Below are positions 7,707 through 16,551 of a stretch of 64,000 bases of DNA, one piece after another. Position 1 is the first letter of the stretch. The number at the start of each line of letters is the position of its first letter. Location: positions 1 to 64,000 of the forward strand of contig JADGEJ010000020.1 of assembly GCA_016744435.1 (NCBI GenBank). The letters run 5' to 3'. The DNA is from Lentibacter sp. (lineage in GTDB: Bacteria > Pseudomonadota > Alphaproteobacteria > Rhodobacterales > Rhodobacteraceae). Both the position numbers and the translations under genes were made by a program. The notes under the pieces are model-generated. The model saw only the letters and a program-made list of their open reading frames with translations. It did not search any database and had not been told where the DNA came from.

Positions 7707-9346
7707 GACAGCTCGCCATTCAGCCCCTGCTCGATCAGCGCAATCGTCTCGTCAACGCCGTAAAGCGCTGCAAAGCTGCCAAAGCGCGGGCCTTGTGAGG
7801 CGCCCATAAGCACCTCGTAAAGCGCCGCGAACCACTCGCGCAAGTTTTCAAACCCGTGGTTCTTGCCGACAGCAAAGACGATAGATTGCAAGTCTTCACC
7901 ACTGCTCATGTCCAAGTCAGCCACAGGCTCGTCTTTGCCCATCGCCGCGTTTTTCTGCTCGATCATCGCCTTGGCAACAGCCCCGTCACGCAAGCCGCGC
8001 ACGAGGTCTTCCATCGCGGCGCGCTCTTGATCAGACGGCGCACGGAACACGCGGTTCGGCTTCACAAAGTCCTGATAGTAGCGCACAGCAAAGCCCGCCG
8101 CCGCGTCAAGCTGCGGGTTACTCTCAGCGCTCGCCTCAGGCGCATAGCGGTTGATAAAGCCCCAGAGCTGGTCTTTGTCCTCAGCGCTCGCGACGCTGGC
8201 GAGGTTCAGTAACATCGTGAATGGCACCACCATGTCAGACTGCGGAACATCGCCCGCATGAATGTGCCACACAGGGTTGTTCAACTGCGCTTTGAGCTCT
8301 TGCTTGTGATAGGCCGCGAGTTGCTGGGCGTATTCGTCCATCGCTTTCGGGATCACATCCCAATGCATCCGCTTGGCTGTCTTTGGCTTTTGATACATGA
8401 AGTAGCTCAGGCTCTCGGCAGAGGCATATGTCAGCCATTTGTCGATAGACACGCCGTTGCCGGAAGTCTTCGAAATCTTCTGGCCGTTTTCATCCAGAAA
8501 CAGCTCGTAAGAGAAGTGCTCAGGCGCGCGCCAGCCAAGGATACGGCAAATGCTGTCATAGATCGGCGTGTTGGTGCTGTGGTCTTTGCCGTACATCTCA
8601 AAGTCAACTTCCAGCGCGGCCCAGCGTGCGCCAAAGTCAGGCTTCCACTGTAGCTTCACGTTGCCACCCGTCACAGGCAGCGTCCACTCGCGGCCATCTT
8701 CGTCATCAAACGTGATGGTGTGATCAGCCGCGTTAACCGACTTCATCGGCACATAAAGCACCCGCCCCGTTTCAGGGTGGATCGGCAGGAATATAGAATA
8801 GGTCTGGCGGCGCTCTTCGCGCAATGACTTCAGCATCACCGCCATGATGTCATCATACTTTTCAACCGCGCGCTTGAGCACCTCGTCAAACTGACCAGTG
8901 CCGTAAAACTCGGTGGCCGAGTAAAACTCATACTCAAAACCAAAGGTATCAAGGAAGCGCCGCAGCATGGCGTTGTTGTGGTCGCCAAAGCTCGGGTGGG
9001 TGCCAAACGGGTCTGGCACCTTGGTCAGCGGCAGCTGCAAATGCGCCTCAAGGCTTTCAGAGTTGGGCACGTTGCTGGGCACTTTGCGCATCCCGTCCAA
9101 ATCATCTGAAAAACAGATAAGCTTGGTCGGGATGTCGGAAATAACCTCAAAGGCGCGCTGGATCATCGTGGTGCGTGACACCTCGCCAAACGTGCCGATA
9201 TGCGGCAAGCCTGAGGGGCCATAGCCTGTCTCAAACAGCACATAGCCCTTTTCGGGCGCGCCCTTCTGATAGCGTTTGAGCAGGCGGCGGGCCTCTTCAA
9301 AAGGCCAGGCTTTTGATTGCATCGCTGCATCGCGCATATCAGACAT
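7703..9346 (-). CDS. lysS: Lysyl-tRNA synthetase, class I
   Basis: A 547-residue cytosolic enzyme that charges tRNA-Lys. It is the class I (archaeal-type) form, not the common bacterial class II enzyme: it has a HIGH-type motif in [13 protein letters not shown] (about 43-55) and a KMSKS-type motif in [10 protein letters not shown]. The C-terminal third is helical and would bind the anticodon. Class I LysRS is standard in many alphaproteobacteria. It is followed with a 4-base overlap by the DUF4336 gene. Confidence 0.95.
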   Translation of the reverse strand: MSDMRDAAMQSKAWPFEEARRLLKRYQKGAPEKGYVLFETGYGPSGLPHIGTFGEVSRTTMIQRAFEVISDIPTKLICFSDDLDGMRKVPSNVPNSESLEAHLQLPLTKVPDPFGTHPSFGDHNNAMLRRFLDTFGFEYEFYSATEFYGTGQFDEVLKRAVEKYDDIMAVMLKSLREERRQTYSIFLPIHPETGRVLYVPMKSVNAADHTITFDDEDGREWTLPVTGGNVKLQWKPDFGARWAALEVDFEMYGKDHSTNTPIYDSICRILGWRAPEHFSYELFLDENGQKISKTSGNGVSIDKWLTYASAESLSYFMYQKPKTAKRMHWDVIPKAMDEYAQQLAAYHKQELKAQLNNPVWHIHAGDVPQSDMVVPFTMLLNLASVASAEDKDQLWGFINRYAPEASAESNPQLDAAAGFAVRYYQDFVKPNRVFRAPSDQERAAMEDLVRGLRDGAVAKAMIEQKNAAMGKDEPVADLDMSSGEDLQSIVFAVGKNHGFENLREWFAALYEVLMGASQGPRFGSFAALYGVDETIALIEQGLNGELS

Positions 9347-9468
9347 TTTTCTTCTCCAAACGAGGTGCGCACTTTATGTGCCGCGCCAAACAGACTATCT
9401 CTTATTGGCAAGCGGGCAGTTGGTCAATATTGCTGCACTGCAACAACGCCTCTCAAGGAACGTATTTT

Positions 9469-9894
9469 ATGAACACCACCACGCCACAGCCGATGTCCCC
9501 GCAAGATTGCCTCGTTGCGGTCATGGTGGCCGTGTCTGCTTCCGATGAGGAAATTCGCACAGCCGAGCTTGTCAAAATCGAAACCGCTGTTAACAACCTG
9601 CCCATTTTCGCAAGCTACGATATTGACCGGATGAACACCGCCGCCCAAACCGTGTTTGACCTGTTTGAACAGGAAGACGGGCTTGATGCTCTGTTTGGCC
9701 TTGTGCGTGACAACTTGCCTGCTCAGCTGTTCGAAACGGCCTATGCTTTGGCCTGCGATGTTGCCGCCGCTGACGGCACGCTGCAAGCACCAGAACTGCG
9801 CCTGCTCGAAGAAATCCGCTACGAGCTCGAGATCGACCGCCTGCATGCCGCCGCCATCGAGCGCGGCGCGCGGGCCCGCCACCTCACCCTCTGA
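9469..9894 (+). CDS. TerB-family protein
   Basis: Start at ATG 9469 with AAGGAA 8 bases upstream; the frame is open further back but overlaps the lysS promoter. The 141-residue protein is all-helical with the TerB pattern: a first half MSPQDCLVAVMVAVSASDEEIRTAEL and a second half ALACDVAAADGTLQAPELRLLEEIRYEL, each with the acidic D/E positions that bind metal in TerB proteins. These are linked to tellurite resistance and envelope stress, but most lone copies have no known role. It stands alone. Confidence 0.78.
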   Translation: MNTTTPQPMSPQDCLVAVMVAVSASDEEIRTAELVKIETAVNNLPIFASYDIDRMNTAAQTVFDLFEQEDGLDALFGLVRDNLPAQLFETAYALACDVAAADGTLQAPELRLLEEIRYELEIDRLHAAAIERGARARHLTL

Positions 9895-9998
9895 AAGAGC
9901 CTGCGCTCGCCCAAAAGTATGGAATACCGGAGTTGCGCTAACTGCGCGCTCAGCACAGTATCTTCTCATCGGATTCGCACATTCTTGGGGGAGAAATC

Positions 9999-10424
9999 AT
10001 GCGCCACCTTACCATTTTTGGCTTTGCCGTTGTGTTCTGCACGGCGCTTGCGACCTCTGTTCTTGCTGGTGTTGTCGCCAAAATTGATGTCTCCGAGCAA
10101 AAGATGCGGGTCTACTCTAACGGCAAACATGTCTACACTTGGCACGTCTCAACAGCGCGCAAAGGCAAGTGGACGCCGCGTGGCACTTACTCGGCTAAGT
10201 GGTTGGCTCGCCACCACAAATCAAGCCTCTACAACAATGCGCCGATGCCCTACTCGATCTTCTTTCGCGGCAACTACGCCATTCACGGCACCAACAACAC
10301 CTCGCGCCTTGGCCGCCCGGCCTCAGCAGGTTGCATCCGCCTGCACCCCGAGCATGCTTCGGTCCTGTTCAATATGACGCGCAATGTTGGCCTGAAAAAT
10401 ATGCAAGTCGTGATCCGCGACTAG
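9999..10424 (+). CDS. L,D-transpeptidase (YkuD fold)
   Basis: A 141-residue exported protein: signal peptide to about residue 23 (FCTALATSVLAG), then a single YkuD domain. The catalytic block HGTNNTSRLGRPASAGCIRL supplies the His and the nucleophilic Cys (SAGCIRL). The family makes 3-3 cross-links in peptidoglycan or attaches proteins to it, in the periplasm. It is one of two YkuD genes in the window (see 44507). It converges on dacB, another cell-wall gene, with a structured repeat between them. Confidence 0.88.
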   Translation: MRHLTIFGFAVVFCTALATSVLAGVVAKIDVSEQKMRVYSNGKHVYTWHVSTARKGKWTPRGTYSAKWLARHHKSSLYNNAPMPYSIFFRGNYAIHGTNNTSRLGRPASAGCIRLHPEHASVLFNMTRNVGLKNMQVVIRD

Positions 10425-10530
10425 CGAGCCTTGCTCATCTGGCCCTCTCCAAATGCGAAACCAGGCTTCTCGGGGCCTCCCGCCGTTACGTCGCGCTCTC
10501 CAAGCTGCGCTTGCAGAGCCACTCCTCACC

Positions 10531-10620
10531 GTTGGGCGTGGCGGGGGGGCACTTGATCAGCAAAGCTGTTCAAGTGCCACCCCGCGGGGCGATGCCCGTA
10601 AGGGCAGCGCAAACCCTCAA
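10531..10620. repeat. Two-hairpin intergenic element, copy 1
   Basis: A 90-base element with the same flanks as 36089-36179: GTTGGGCGTGGC at the left, GCGGGGCGA in the middle and GCGCAAACCCTCAA at the right. Between them lie a long hairpin (arms 10541-10556 and 10574-10589, 15 of 16 pairs) and a short one (TGCCC 10593-10597 with GGGCA 10602-10606, loop GTAA). Its right end contains the dacB stop codon. It lies between two converging genes. Confidence 0.7.
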
Positions 10621-12149
10621 CTGCCGTAAAGCGCGCCCCAGCGTTCGATGAGCTTTTGTTGCAGCCCTTTTGCGCGTTTGTTCCAGCCGCGTGCGCCTTG
10701 GGGCTTTTCGCGATCATCGCGTTTGATTTTCGCCCGCTTGCCTGTATCGGCAGCAAAAATGGCAAAACTCAGAACTGTTCCGTCCGCACCCTTTGCATAG
10801 CCCGCAAGCGCCGAAACAAAGTTCAGTGTGCCGGTCTTGGCATGGACACTCATCGGGTGGCTTTTGTTCACTTTTCCATTCTCATGTCGCAGCGCGATCG
10901 GTTTTAAGATCGGTGCAATCACGGGCCGTGCTTTTACTAAAGCCAGCGCCATATCGCGCGCAGTCACGTTTGACGCGTCCCCCAGCCCCGAGTGGTCAAC
11001 CAGCTTGCTTTGCTTCATGCCCAGTTTTGCACTCGCCCAGCGGCTCATCTCGCCAGCGCTGCCTTTGAGCGAGCTCACCCGCCCTTTGCGCGCACGTGTC
11101 GCCGCCAGCCCGACCATTTCAGCCGTCAAGTTGTTGGAATACTTCAGAAAGCCTTGGCAAATCTTGCGCAGCTCAACACTTTGCTGGCGCACAAGCACAT
11201 GCCCGGCGCGCCCTTTACCAAGCTTTGGCGCACTAAGCTGAATGCCCTGTGCACGCGCAAACGTCTGGAACACTTCGCCAGCGTAGAGCTCAGGTTGGCG
11301 CACCGGAAGCCAGCGCGAACCGCCCTTGCCCAAAGCACGCGACGCGACAGTCCACTGGTCGCGACCAGCCTTGGATTGATAGGTGTAAACCGGTTGCTCG
11401 CGGTCGACGATTCTCATCTTGGCAAAGCTCACGGCGGGCTGGTATTTTTGCGAACGCGCGTCCATATTGGTCACCCATTTTCCGCCCGCCCTTTTCCACT
11501 CAAAATGCACGCGGTTGTAGTTCAGGCAAATCCCTGAGATCGCGGGGTTATACCCCACATGGTCGGGCTGATCCTTGTCGATCCGATCAAGCGAAGGCAG
11601 GGCCGTGCCGTCAACGATAAACTTGCCTCGCACCTCGCGGATGCCCGCTTGTTTGAGGGAAGCCGCCATGCCCGCCAGCCTGTCTGTGCTCAGCGTCGGA
11701 TCGCCCCCGCCTTTGAGCACCAGATCGCCCTTCAAAACCCCGTTGCTAACCGGCCCAAGCGCCTGCAGCTCGGTGTAAAACCGGTGCCCTGCGCCCAGCA
11801 CGTCCAACGCATAAAGCGCCGTGATCGCTTTGGTGACACTCGCAGGTGGTTGTCCTCGTTGCGCCTCTCCGCTTTCCAAAAGCAGGCCAGTCTTGGCATC
11901 CGCCACAGCAAACCCGACGCGCCCGCCCAGCTTGGCTTCACCAATCAGCGCCTTGGCACTGGCGATCTTGGGCGCCGCGGGGGCAACCGTTCTTGCCTGC
12001 CCAACGGCTCCAGTGGCTCCAGTGGCTCCAGCCGTTCCGGGCCGCGCCTGAGGCCGCAAGCTTCTCGCAGGGGCCTTCGCCAAACTTAGTGTGCCCCAGA
12101 ATGACAGGGCAGTTGTCAGAAAAAATCGTTTAGAAATATGTCGCTTCAT
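10617..12149 (-). CDS. dacB: D-alanyl-D-alanine carboxypeptidase/endopeptidase, PBP4 family
   Basis: A 510-residue periplasmic serine peptidase. I chose ATG 12149, which gives a basic, hydrophobic export signal (MKRHISKRFFLTTALSFWG, cleaving near SLAKA); the frame runs further upstream into nadD. The S13 motifs are present: SVTK (active Ser and Lys), SNN in YSNNLTAEM, and KTG in HAKTGTLNF. Residues between the first two motifs form the large insert typical of DacB. It trims or cuts peptidoglycan peptide bridges. It lies downstream of nadD on the same strand. Confidence 0.9.
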   Translation of the reverse strand: MKRHISKRFFLTTALSFWGTLSLAKAPARSLRPQARPGTAGATGATGAVGQARTVAPAAPKIASAKALIGEAKLGGRVGFAVADAKTGLLLESGEAQRGQPPASVTKAITALYALDVLGAGHRFYTELQALGPVSNGVLKGDLVLKGGGDPTLSTDRLAGMAASLKQAGIREVRGKFIVDGTALPSLDRIDKDQPDHVGYNPAISGICLNYNRVHFEWKRAGGKWVTNMDARSQKYQPAVSFAKMRIVDREQPVYTYQSKAGRDQWTVASRALGKGGSRWLPVRQPELYAGEVFQTFARAQGIQLSAPKLGKGRAGHVLVRQQSVELRKICQGFLKYSNNLTAEMVGLAATRARKGRVSSLKGSAGEMSRWASAKLGMKQSKLVDHSGLGDASNVTARDMALALVKARPVIAPILKPIALRHENGKVNKSHPMSVHAKTGTLNFVSALAGYAKGADGTVLSFAIFAADTGKRAKIKRDDREKPQGARGWNKRAKGLQQKLIERWGALYGS

Positions 12150-12204
12150 GGGGTGAGTTAACCGCATCGCAGCCGGCGCAGCAAGGGCACAAAGCCGTGA
12201 AACA

Positions 12205-12831
12205 TCAGTCTTTTTCGGGAATTCCTGCTCTCCTAGGCCAGCTGCCACTTTGGCGAATTTTCGTTGACGACACATCAGTCATCGGCAAATTCACAAAGCA
12301 CCACGCTGGTGCATTGGCCTGACCAAGCAATAGGCTCGCCTCACCACGCAACTGGAAGCGCTTGAATATCCTCGCAGCCTTAGCACCGCGCGCTGCTGCC
12401 CTCTCGCGCGGCCGCGCCAGAATGCCGACAGGCACGTTCTCCATGATCCATCGCCATTCGCGCCACTGATCAAACTGCACAAGGTTGTCCGCCCCCATCA
12501 GCCAGACAAACCGCGCCTGCGGATAGGCCGCCATCAACGCGCGCACCGTCTCAGCCGTATAGGCGGTGCCGACCTGAGCTTCAAAGTCTGAAACGCGCAC
12601 CCGCGGATGCTTCATGACTTCACGCGCTCGCGCCATGCGCTGCCCCAAACGGGCAGGCCCGCGCGCCTTTAACGGGTTGCCGGGGCTCACAAGCCACCAA
12701 ACCTCATCAAGCCCAAACCGCTTCAAGGCCTCACGTGTGATATGCGCATGCCCCTCATGCGCCGGATCAAACGAGCCGCCCAGCAGCCCGATAACTTGCC
12801 CTCTCGGCACATATGGCAAACCCTGTTTCAT
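12205..12831 (-). CDS. nadD: Nicotinate-nucleotide adenylyltransferase
   Basis: A 208-residue cytosolic enzyme that joins nicotinate mononucleotide and ATP to give deamido-NAD. The nucleotidyltransferase motif [11 protein letters not shown] is near the N-terminus and the ISSTKIR-type motif appears as SSTKIR near the C-terminus. ATG 12831 is preferred over a TTG nine codons upstream. It works one step before the NadE encoded at 32777. It shares strand with dacB and the HNH gene. Confidence 0.93.
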   Translation of the reverse strand: MKQGLPYVPRGQVIGLLGGSFDPAHEGHAHITREALKRFGLDEVWWLVSPGNPLKARGPARLGQRMARAREVMKHPRVRVSDFEAQVGTAYTAETVRALMAAYPQARFVWLMGADNLVQFDQWREWRWIMENVPVGILARPRERAAARGAKAARIFKRFQLRGEASLLLGQANAPAWCFVNLPMTDVSSTKIRQSGSWPRRAGIPEKD

Positions 12832-12882
12832 CAGCCCGTTGTCCCCAGCGCACAGCAATAAGTCAACTCACACAACGCCCCT

Positions 12883-12905
12883 GCTTTCTCTTTGCCCAAA
12901 TACTC
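12883..12905 (-). repeat. Rhodobacterales-type intergenic motif upstream of nadD
   Basis: Read leftward it is GAGTATTTGGGCAAAGAGAA, one of five related copies in the window (also 16257, 25797, 32739, 44334). It lies between the HNH gene and nadD, about 50 bases before the nadD start. No role is known to me. Confidence 0.45.
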
Positions 12906-12931
12906 ATTCACCCACAAAGTCGTATTGCCGC

Positions 12932-13609
12932 CTAACGATAGGCTCGCTTACATCCAAAGTGTTCCTTGGCATGGCACACCGCACATAATGCAACCAAATT
13001 CTCGGCCTCATCCTTTCCACCCTCCGAAAGCCACACCTTATGATGCACCTCCAAATAGCGCTCTCCTGTCGCGGTTTTGAAGCCCCTGTGCCCACACCGA
13101 TCACAGCGCCCCTTGGCCGCCTTCTTAACTTGCGCCACCAGCGTTTGGTTGCGCACAAACCCATTTATCAAGCGCTCCGATCGGCTAGCATTGCCCGCCG
13201 GCTTGTCATTGCTCTTGTCTGGCGACAAAAAGTCGGCAGCCTCATCACCATTTGGGAAAATCACGAGATGCGGGGCAAACAGCTCGGTTGCGTCAAACCC
13301 GCGGATGCCAAGCATTCGGCCCTTTGGGGGATGCTTGGCATCAATCAAAAACTTCAACTGCGCAAAGCCCAAAGCCGAGATGTCTTGTTGAAAGCTGTCA
13401 GTCACCCAGCCTGACGGGACATTCTGCGTTCTGTTCAACTCAAACGCGGTCGATATGACAAACTTCAAGTCCCAAAGCGTCTCATCAACTGGGCAAAGCA
13501 AATATGTGTTCTTTGAGGCCTTGCTAAGTTGGGGGGAGGCCATCTGCTTTACCGCTTCCAAAGCATCCTGCAGCTCGCGTCTGCCTATGCCAAGCATTTC
13601 AAGTGACAT
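12932..13609 (-). CDS. HNH endonuclease domain protein
   Basis: A 225-residue protein. The C-terminal 65 residues form an HNH nuclease domain with zinc cysteines CDRCG and CAVCH and the core YLEVHHKVWLSEGGKDEAENLVALC. The N-terminal 150 residues are unlike any domain I recognise; they contain DETLWDLKFVISTAFELN and probably give specificity. HNH proteins of this type can act in defence, as homing nucleases or in repair. It is a single gene divergent from ettA, with no partner methylase or other defence gene beside it. Confidence 0.78.
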   Translation of the reverse strand: MSLEMLGIGRRELQDALEAVKQMASPQLSKASKNTYLLCPVDETLWDLKFVISTAFELNRTQNVPSGWVTDSFQQDISALGFAQLKFLIDAKHPPKGRMLGIRGFDATELFAPHLVIFPNGDEAADFLSPDKSNDKPAGNASRSERLINGFVRNQTLVAQVKKAAKGRCDRCGHRGFKTATGERYLEVHHKVWLSEGGKDEAENLVALCAVCHAKEHFGCKRAYR

Positions 13610-13680
13610 CTCAGATTGTCCTTTCCGTTGCTCAAGGATAATACCACAAGCAACATTACCTTTAGCATCGGAGCATTAAC

Positions 13681-15336
13681 ATGGCTGCTTATCAATACGT
13701 TTACCACATGCAGGGCGTCTCCAAGTCCTACCCCGGCGGCAAAAAGTGCTTTGAAAACATTCACCTAAGCTTCCTCCCCGGTGTCAAAATCGGTGTTGTC
13801 GGGGTTAACGGCTCCGGTAAGTCGACGCTGATGAAAATCATGGCGGGCCTTGATAAAGACTTCACGGGCGAAGCTTGGCACGCCGAGGGCGCCAAGGTTG
13901 GCTACCTCCCGCAGGAGCCAAAGCTTGACGACACCCTTGATGTGCGCGGCAACGTGATGCTCGGTGTGGCCGCCAAAAAGGCCAAGCTTGACCGCTACAA
14001 TGAACTCGCGATGAACTACTCCGACGAGACCGCCGAAGAGATGGCCGAGCTCCAAGACGTGATCGACGCCGAGAACCTTTGGGACCTCGACAGCCAGATC
14101 GACGTGGCGATGGAAGCCCTGCGCTGCCCGCCCGACGACGCCGAAGTCAAAAGCCTGTCCGGCGGTGAAGCCCGCCGCGTCGCGCTCTGCAAACTGCTGC
14201 TCGAAGCGCCCGACATGCTGCTGCTTGACGAACCGACAAACCACCTTGACGCCGAGACAATCGCTTGGCTCCAACAGCATCTGATGGACTATAAAGGCAC
14301 CATCCTGATCGTCACCCACGACCGTTATTTCTTGGATGACATCACCAGCTGGATCCTCGAACTCGACCGCGGTAAAGGCATCCCTTATGAGGGCAACTAT
14401 TCAGCGTGGCTTGAGCAAAAGGCCAAACGCCTTGAGCGCGAAGCCAAGGATGACAAGTCAAAGCAAAAGACGCTTGAGCGCGAGCTTGAGTGGATGCGCC
14501 AAGGCCAGAAAGCCCGCCAAGCCAAGCAAAAGGCCCGGATCAACGCCTACAATGACCTCGCCGGTCAGTCAGAACGCGAGAAGCTCTCGCGCGCCCAGAT
14601 CGTTATCCCCAATGGCCCCCGCTTGGGCGACAAGGTTATCGAAGTTGAGGGCCTCAAAAAGGCGATGGGTGACAAGCTCCTCGTCGAAGACCTCAGCTTT
14701 AGCCTGCCACCCGGCGGCATCGTCGGCGTGATCGGCCCCAACGGCGCGGGTAAGTCGACCTTGTTCAAGATGTTCACAGGCCAAGAGAAGCCCGACGCAG
14801 GCACCGTAAGCTACGGCGACACGGTTGACCTCTCCTATGTTGACCAGTCGCGCGACGATCTTGACGACAACGCAACCGTCTGGGAGGCCATCTCTGGCGG
14901 CAACGACATCATCGTTTTGGGCGACGCCGAAGTAAACTCGCGCGCCTACTGCTCAAGTTTCAACTTCAAAGGCGGCGATCAGCAGAAGAAGCTTTCCTTG
15001 CTGTCAGGTGGTGAGCGCAACCGCGTTCACATGGCGCGGCTTTTGAAGGCAGGCGGCAACGTGCTGCTCCTCGATGAGCCGACAAACGACTTGGATGTGG
15101 AAACGCTGCGCGCGCTGGAAGACGCCCTCACAGACTTCGCCGGTTGCGCCGTGGTCATCTCCCACGACCGCTTCTTCCTCGATAGGATCTGCACCCACAT
15201 GCTCGCCTTTGAAGGCGACGCCCACGTCGAATGGTTTGAAGGCAACTTCGCCGACTACGAAGAAGACAAGAAGCGTAGGCTGGGGGCCGATGCTCTGGAG
15301 CCTAAGCGATTGAAGCACAAGAAATTTACGCGCTAA
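13681..15336 (+). CDS. ettA: Energy-dependent translational throttle protein, ABC-F ATPase
   Basis: A 551-residue cytosolic ABC-F protein with two ATP-binding cassettes and no membrane segment. Cassette 1 has GVNGSGKST and LSGGEARRVALCKLL; cassette 2 has GPNGAGKST and LSGGERNRVHMARLL. Both Walker B motifs end in LLLDEPTN. The linker (about 250-320) is long and charged as in EttA, which binds the ribosomal E site and gates the first peptide bonds according to ATP level. Ribosome-binding site GGAG precedes ATG 13681. It is divergent from the HNH gene. Confidence 0.94.
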   Translation: MAAYQYVYHMQGVSKSYPGGKKCFENIHLSFLPGVKIGVVGVNGSGKSTLMKIMAGLDKDFTGEAWHAEGAKVGYLPQEPKLDDTLDVRGNVMLGVAAKKAKLDRYNELAMNYSDETAEEMAELQDVIDAENLWDLDSQIDVAMEALRCPPDDAEVKSLSGGEARRVALCKLLLEAPDMLLLDEPTNHLDAETIAWLQQHLMDYKGTILIVTHDRYFLDDITSWILELDRGKGIPYEGNYSAWLEQKAKRLEREAKDDKSKQKTLERELEWMRQGQKARQAKQKARINAYNDLAGQSEREKLSRAQIVIPNGPRLGDKVIEVEGLKKAMGDKLLVEDLSFSLPPGGIVGVIGPNGAGKSTLFKMFTGQEKPDAGTVSYGDTVDLSYVDQSRDDLDDNATVWEAISGGNDIIVLGDAEVNSRAYCSSFNFKGGDQQKKLSLLSGGERNRVHMARLLKAGGNVLLLDEPTNDLDVETLRALEDALTDFAGCAVVISHDRFFLDRICTHMLAFEGDAHVEWFEGNFADYEEDKKRRLGADALEPKRLKHKKFTR

Positions 15337-15717
15337 CGCTTATATTTTTGTGCTCAATCAGCGCGAGGCAGCGGGTTTGCTTGCAAACCCGCGTTCGCGC
15401 CCCCTCTCGGCTTGAAGCGCAACCAAAGCCGCAAATGCGCACTCGCGCCAAAGCACACCAAAAGCATATCGACAGGCCACGGCATGGCGACCCGTCAATA
15501 TCAACCTGCCACTTTATCCCAGCCAAACTCACAAAACTTCAAAGTCTCACCCAACCCACACCAAATCGCCGTGCCAAGGGGTGGCCCGTCGATATGCGGG
15601 CAGCCTACGGCCGCTATTCCGCATGGGGCACGCTCAAGGGGGCGCACCCAAAAGGGTTAAACCCAAAAAGGCCCACCCCTCACAAGGCAGGCCTCCTCAA
15701 TCTCTCAAACCAAAATC
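15337..15717. other. Intergenic region with a perfect hairpin and a spaced inverted repeat
   Basis: No convincing gene. GCGGGTTTGC (15371-15380) pairs perfectly with GCAAACCCGC (15383-15392) but no U-tract follows. CATATCGACAGGCCAC (15465-15480) and GTGGCCCGTCGATATG (15581-15596) are inverted repeats matching at 15 of 16 positions, 100 bases apart. A 126-codon open frame across the region looks like chance coding. The region lies between converging ettA and the peroxiredoxin gene. Confidence 0.5.
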
Positions 15718-16245
15718 CTACGCCTTAAGCGCTTTCATCACGTTCTCGGGTGAAGACACGCCGTATGGGTCTTCGCCGTGGTTGTCGGCAAGGCCCGGCT
15801 CTTCGAACCACTGCTCCACAACACCGTCCTTCACGACAGCCGCATAGCGCCATGAGCGCATGCCAAAGCCGAGGTTGTCCTTGGCAACGAGCATACCCAT
15901 TTTGCGGGTGAACTCGCCTGAGCCATCAGGGATGACGTTGACGTTTTTCAGCTCTTGAGACTCGGCCCATTTGTTCATCACAAAGGCGTCGTTCACCGAC
16001 AGGCAGTAAATCGCGTCGATGCCTGCGGCTTTAAAGTCGTCAAAGCCGTTCTCAAAACCCGGAAGCTGGTAGGTCGAGCATGTCGGCGTGAAAGCACCGG
16101 GCAGCGAAAACAGCACAACGCGCTTGCCAGCAAAATAATCGGCGGTTGTTTTGTCTTCCCAGCGGAACGGGTTTGGCCCCTCGATGCTCTCGTCGCGCAC
16201 GCGGGTTTTGAAGGTTACGTCGGGGAGTGTTACGCCGGTTTGCAT
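15718..16245 (-). CDS. Peroxiredoxin, Prx5-like
   Basis: A 175-residue thiol peroxidase of the Prx5 / glutaredoxin-dependent type. The peroxidatic Cys is in LPGAFTPTCSTYQLPGF. Conserved WAESQ and the C-terminal VSSPENVMKAL match the family. It reduces hydrogen peroxide and organic peroxides in the cytosol, recycled by glutathione/glutaredoxin or thioredoxin. Start ATG 16245 is preferred to the longer frame because it matches the family's N-terminus (MQTGVTLPDVTF). The thioredoxin gene trxC lies just upstream on the same strand. Confidence 0.9.
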   Translation of the reverse strand: MQTGVTLPDVTFKTRVRDESIEGPNPFRWEDKTTADYFAGKRVVLFSLPGAFTPTCSTYQLPGFENGFDDFKAAGIDAIYCLSVNDAFVMNKWAESQELKNVNVIPDGSGEFTRKMGMLVAKDNLGFGMRSWRYAAVVKDGVVEQWFEEPGLADNHGEDPYGVSSPENVMKALKA

Positions 16246-16256
16246 AGCTCGTTCAT

Positions 16257-16276
16257 CCTGTTTTCTAAAAATATCC
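16257..16276 (-). repeat. Intergenic motif copy upstream of the peroxiredoxin gene
   Basis: Read leftward the sequence is GCGGATATTTTTAGAAAACA, ending about 11 bases before the peroxiredoxin start. It belongs to the same loose family as the copies at 12883, 25797, 32739 and 44334. Confidence 0.4.
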
Positions 16277-16420
16277 GCCCTCAGGTCGGGCACCCGAACA
16301 CTTAGAGCGTTTCTAGACTGGGTTCAATACTGAGGACAATACTGAGGACAACACTGGGTGCAATTCCATAGCCCCCCAACGGTGCGTTAACCACTTTTGG
16401 AGGGCCACACTGCGCCAAAA

Positions 16421-16546
16421 TCGTATGCACACGTTATGCACGCGTTATGCACAGGGTGCTGCATAGTGTAGGCAGAATTATTTCACGGTTAACGACCTGC
16501 CGTTAACCCCACCGTAACCCCACCGTAACCCTACCGTACGCTGCAT
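16421..16546. repeat. Element with three 11-bp-phased DnaA-box-like sites, copy A
   Basis: Three 9-mers start at 16423 (GTATGCACA), 16434 (TTATGCACG) and 16445 (TTATGCACA), exactly 11 bp apart. The third matches the DnaA-box consensus TTATNCACA in full and the others at 8 of 9. After this come GCTGCATAGTGTAGGCA and a tandem CCACCGTAACC-type repeat ending in CCGTACGCTGC. A related element lies at 55148-55250. It fills the gap between trxC and the peroxiredoxin gene, both leftward. Confidence 0.6.
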
Positions 16547-16551
16547 CGCGG

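Noticed and set aside
12932-13609. HNH gene as part of a restriction or other defence system
   Set aside because: No methylase, helicase, ATPase or toxin partner is adjacent; flanks are housekeeping genes, so a defence role is not supported.
15348-15728. 126-codon open frame after ettA
   Set aside because: Composition is basic and Pro/Gln-rich with no domain, no ribosome-binding site, and it crosses the hairpin and inverted repeat.
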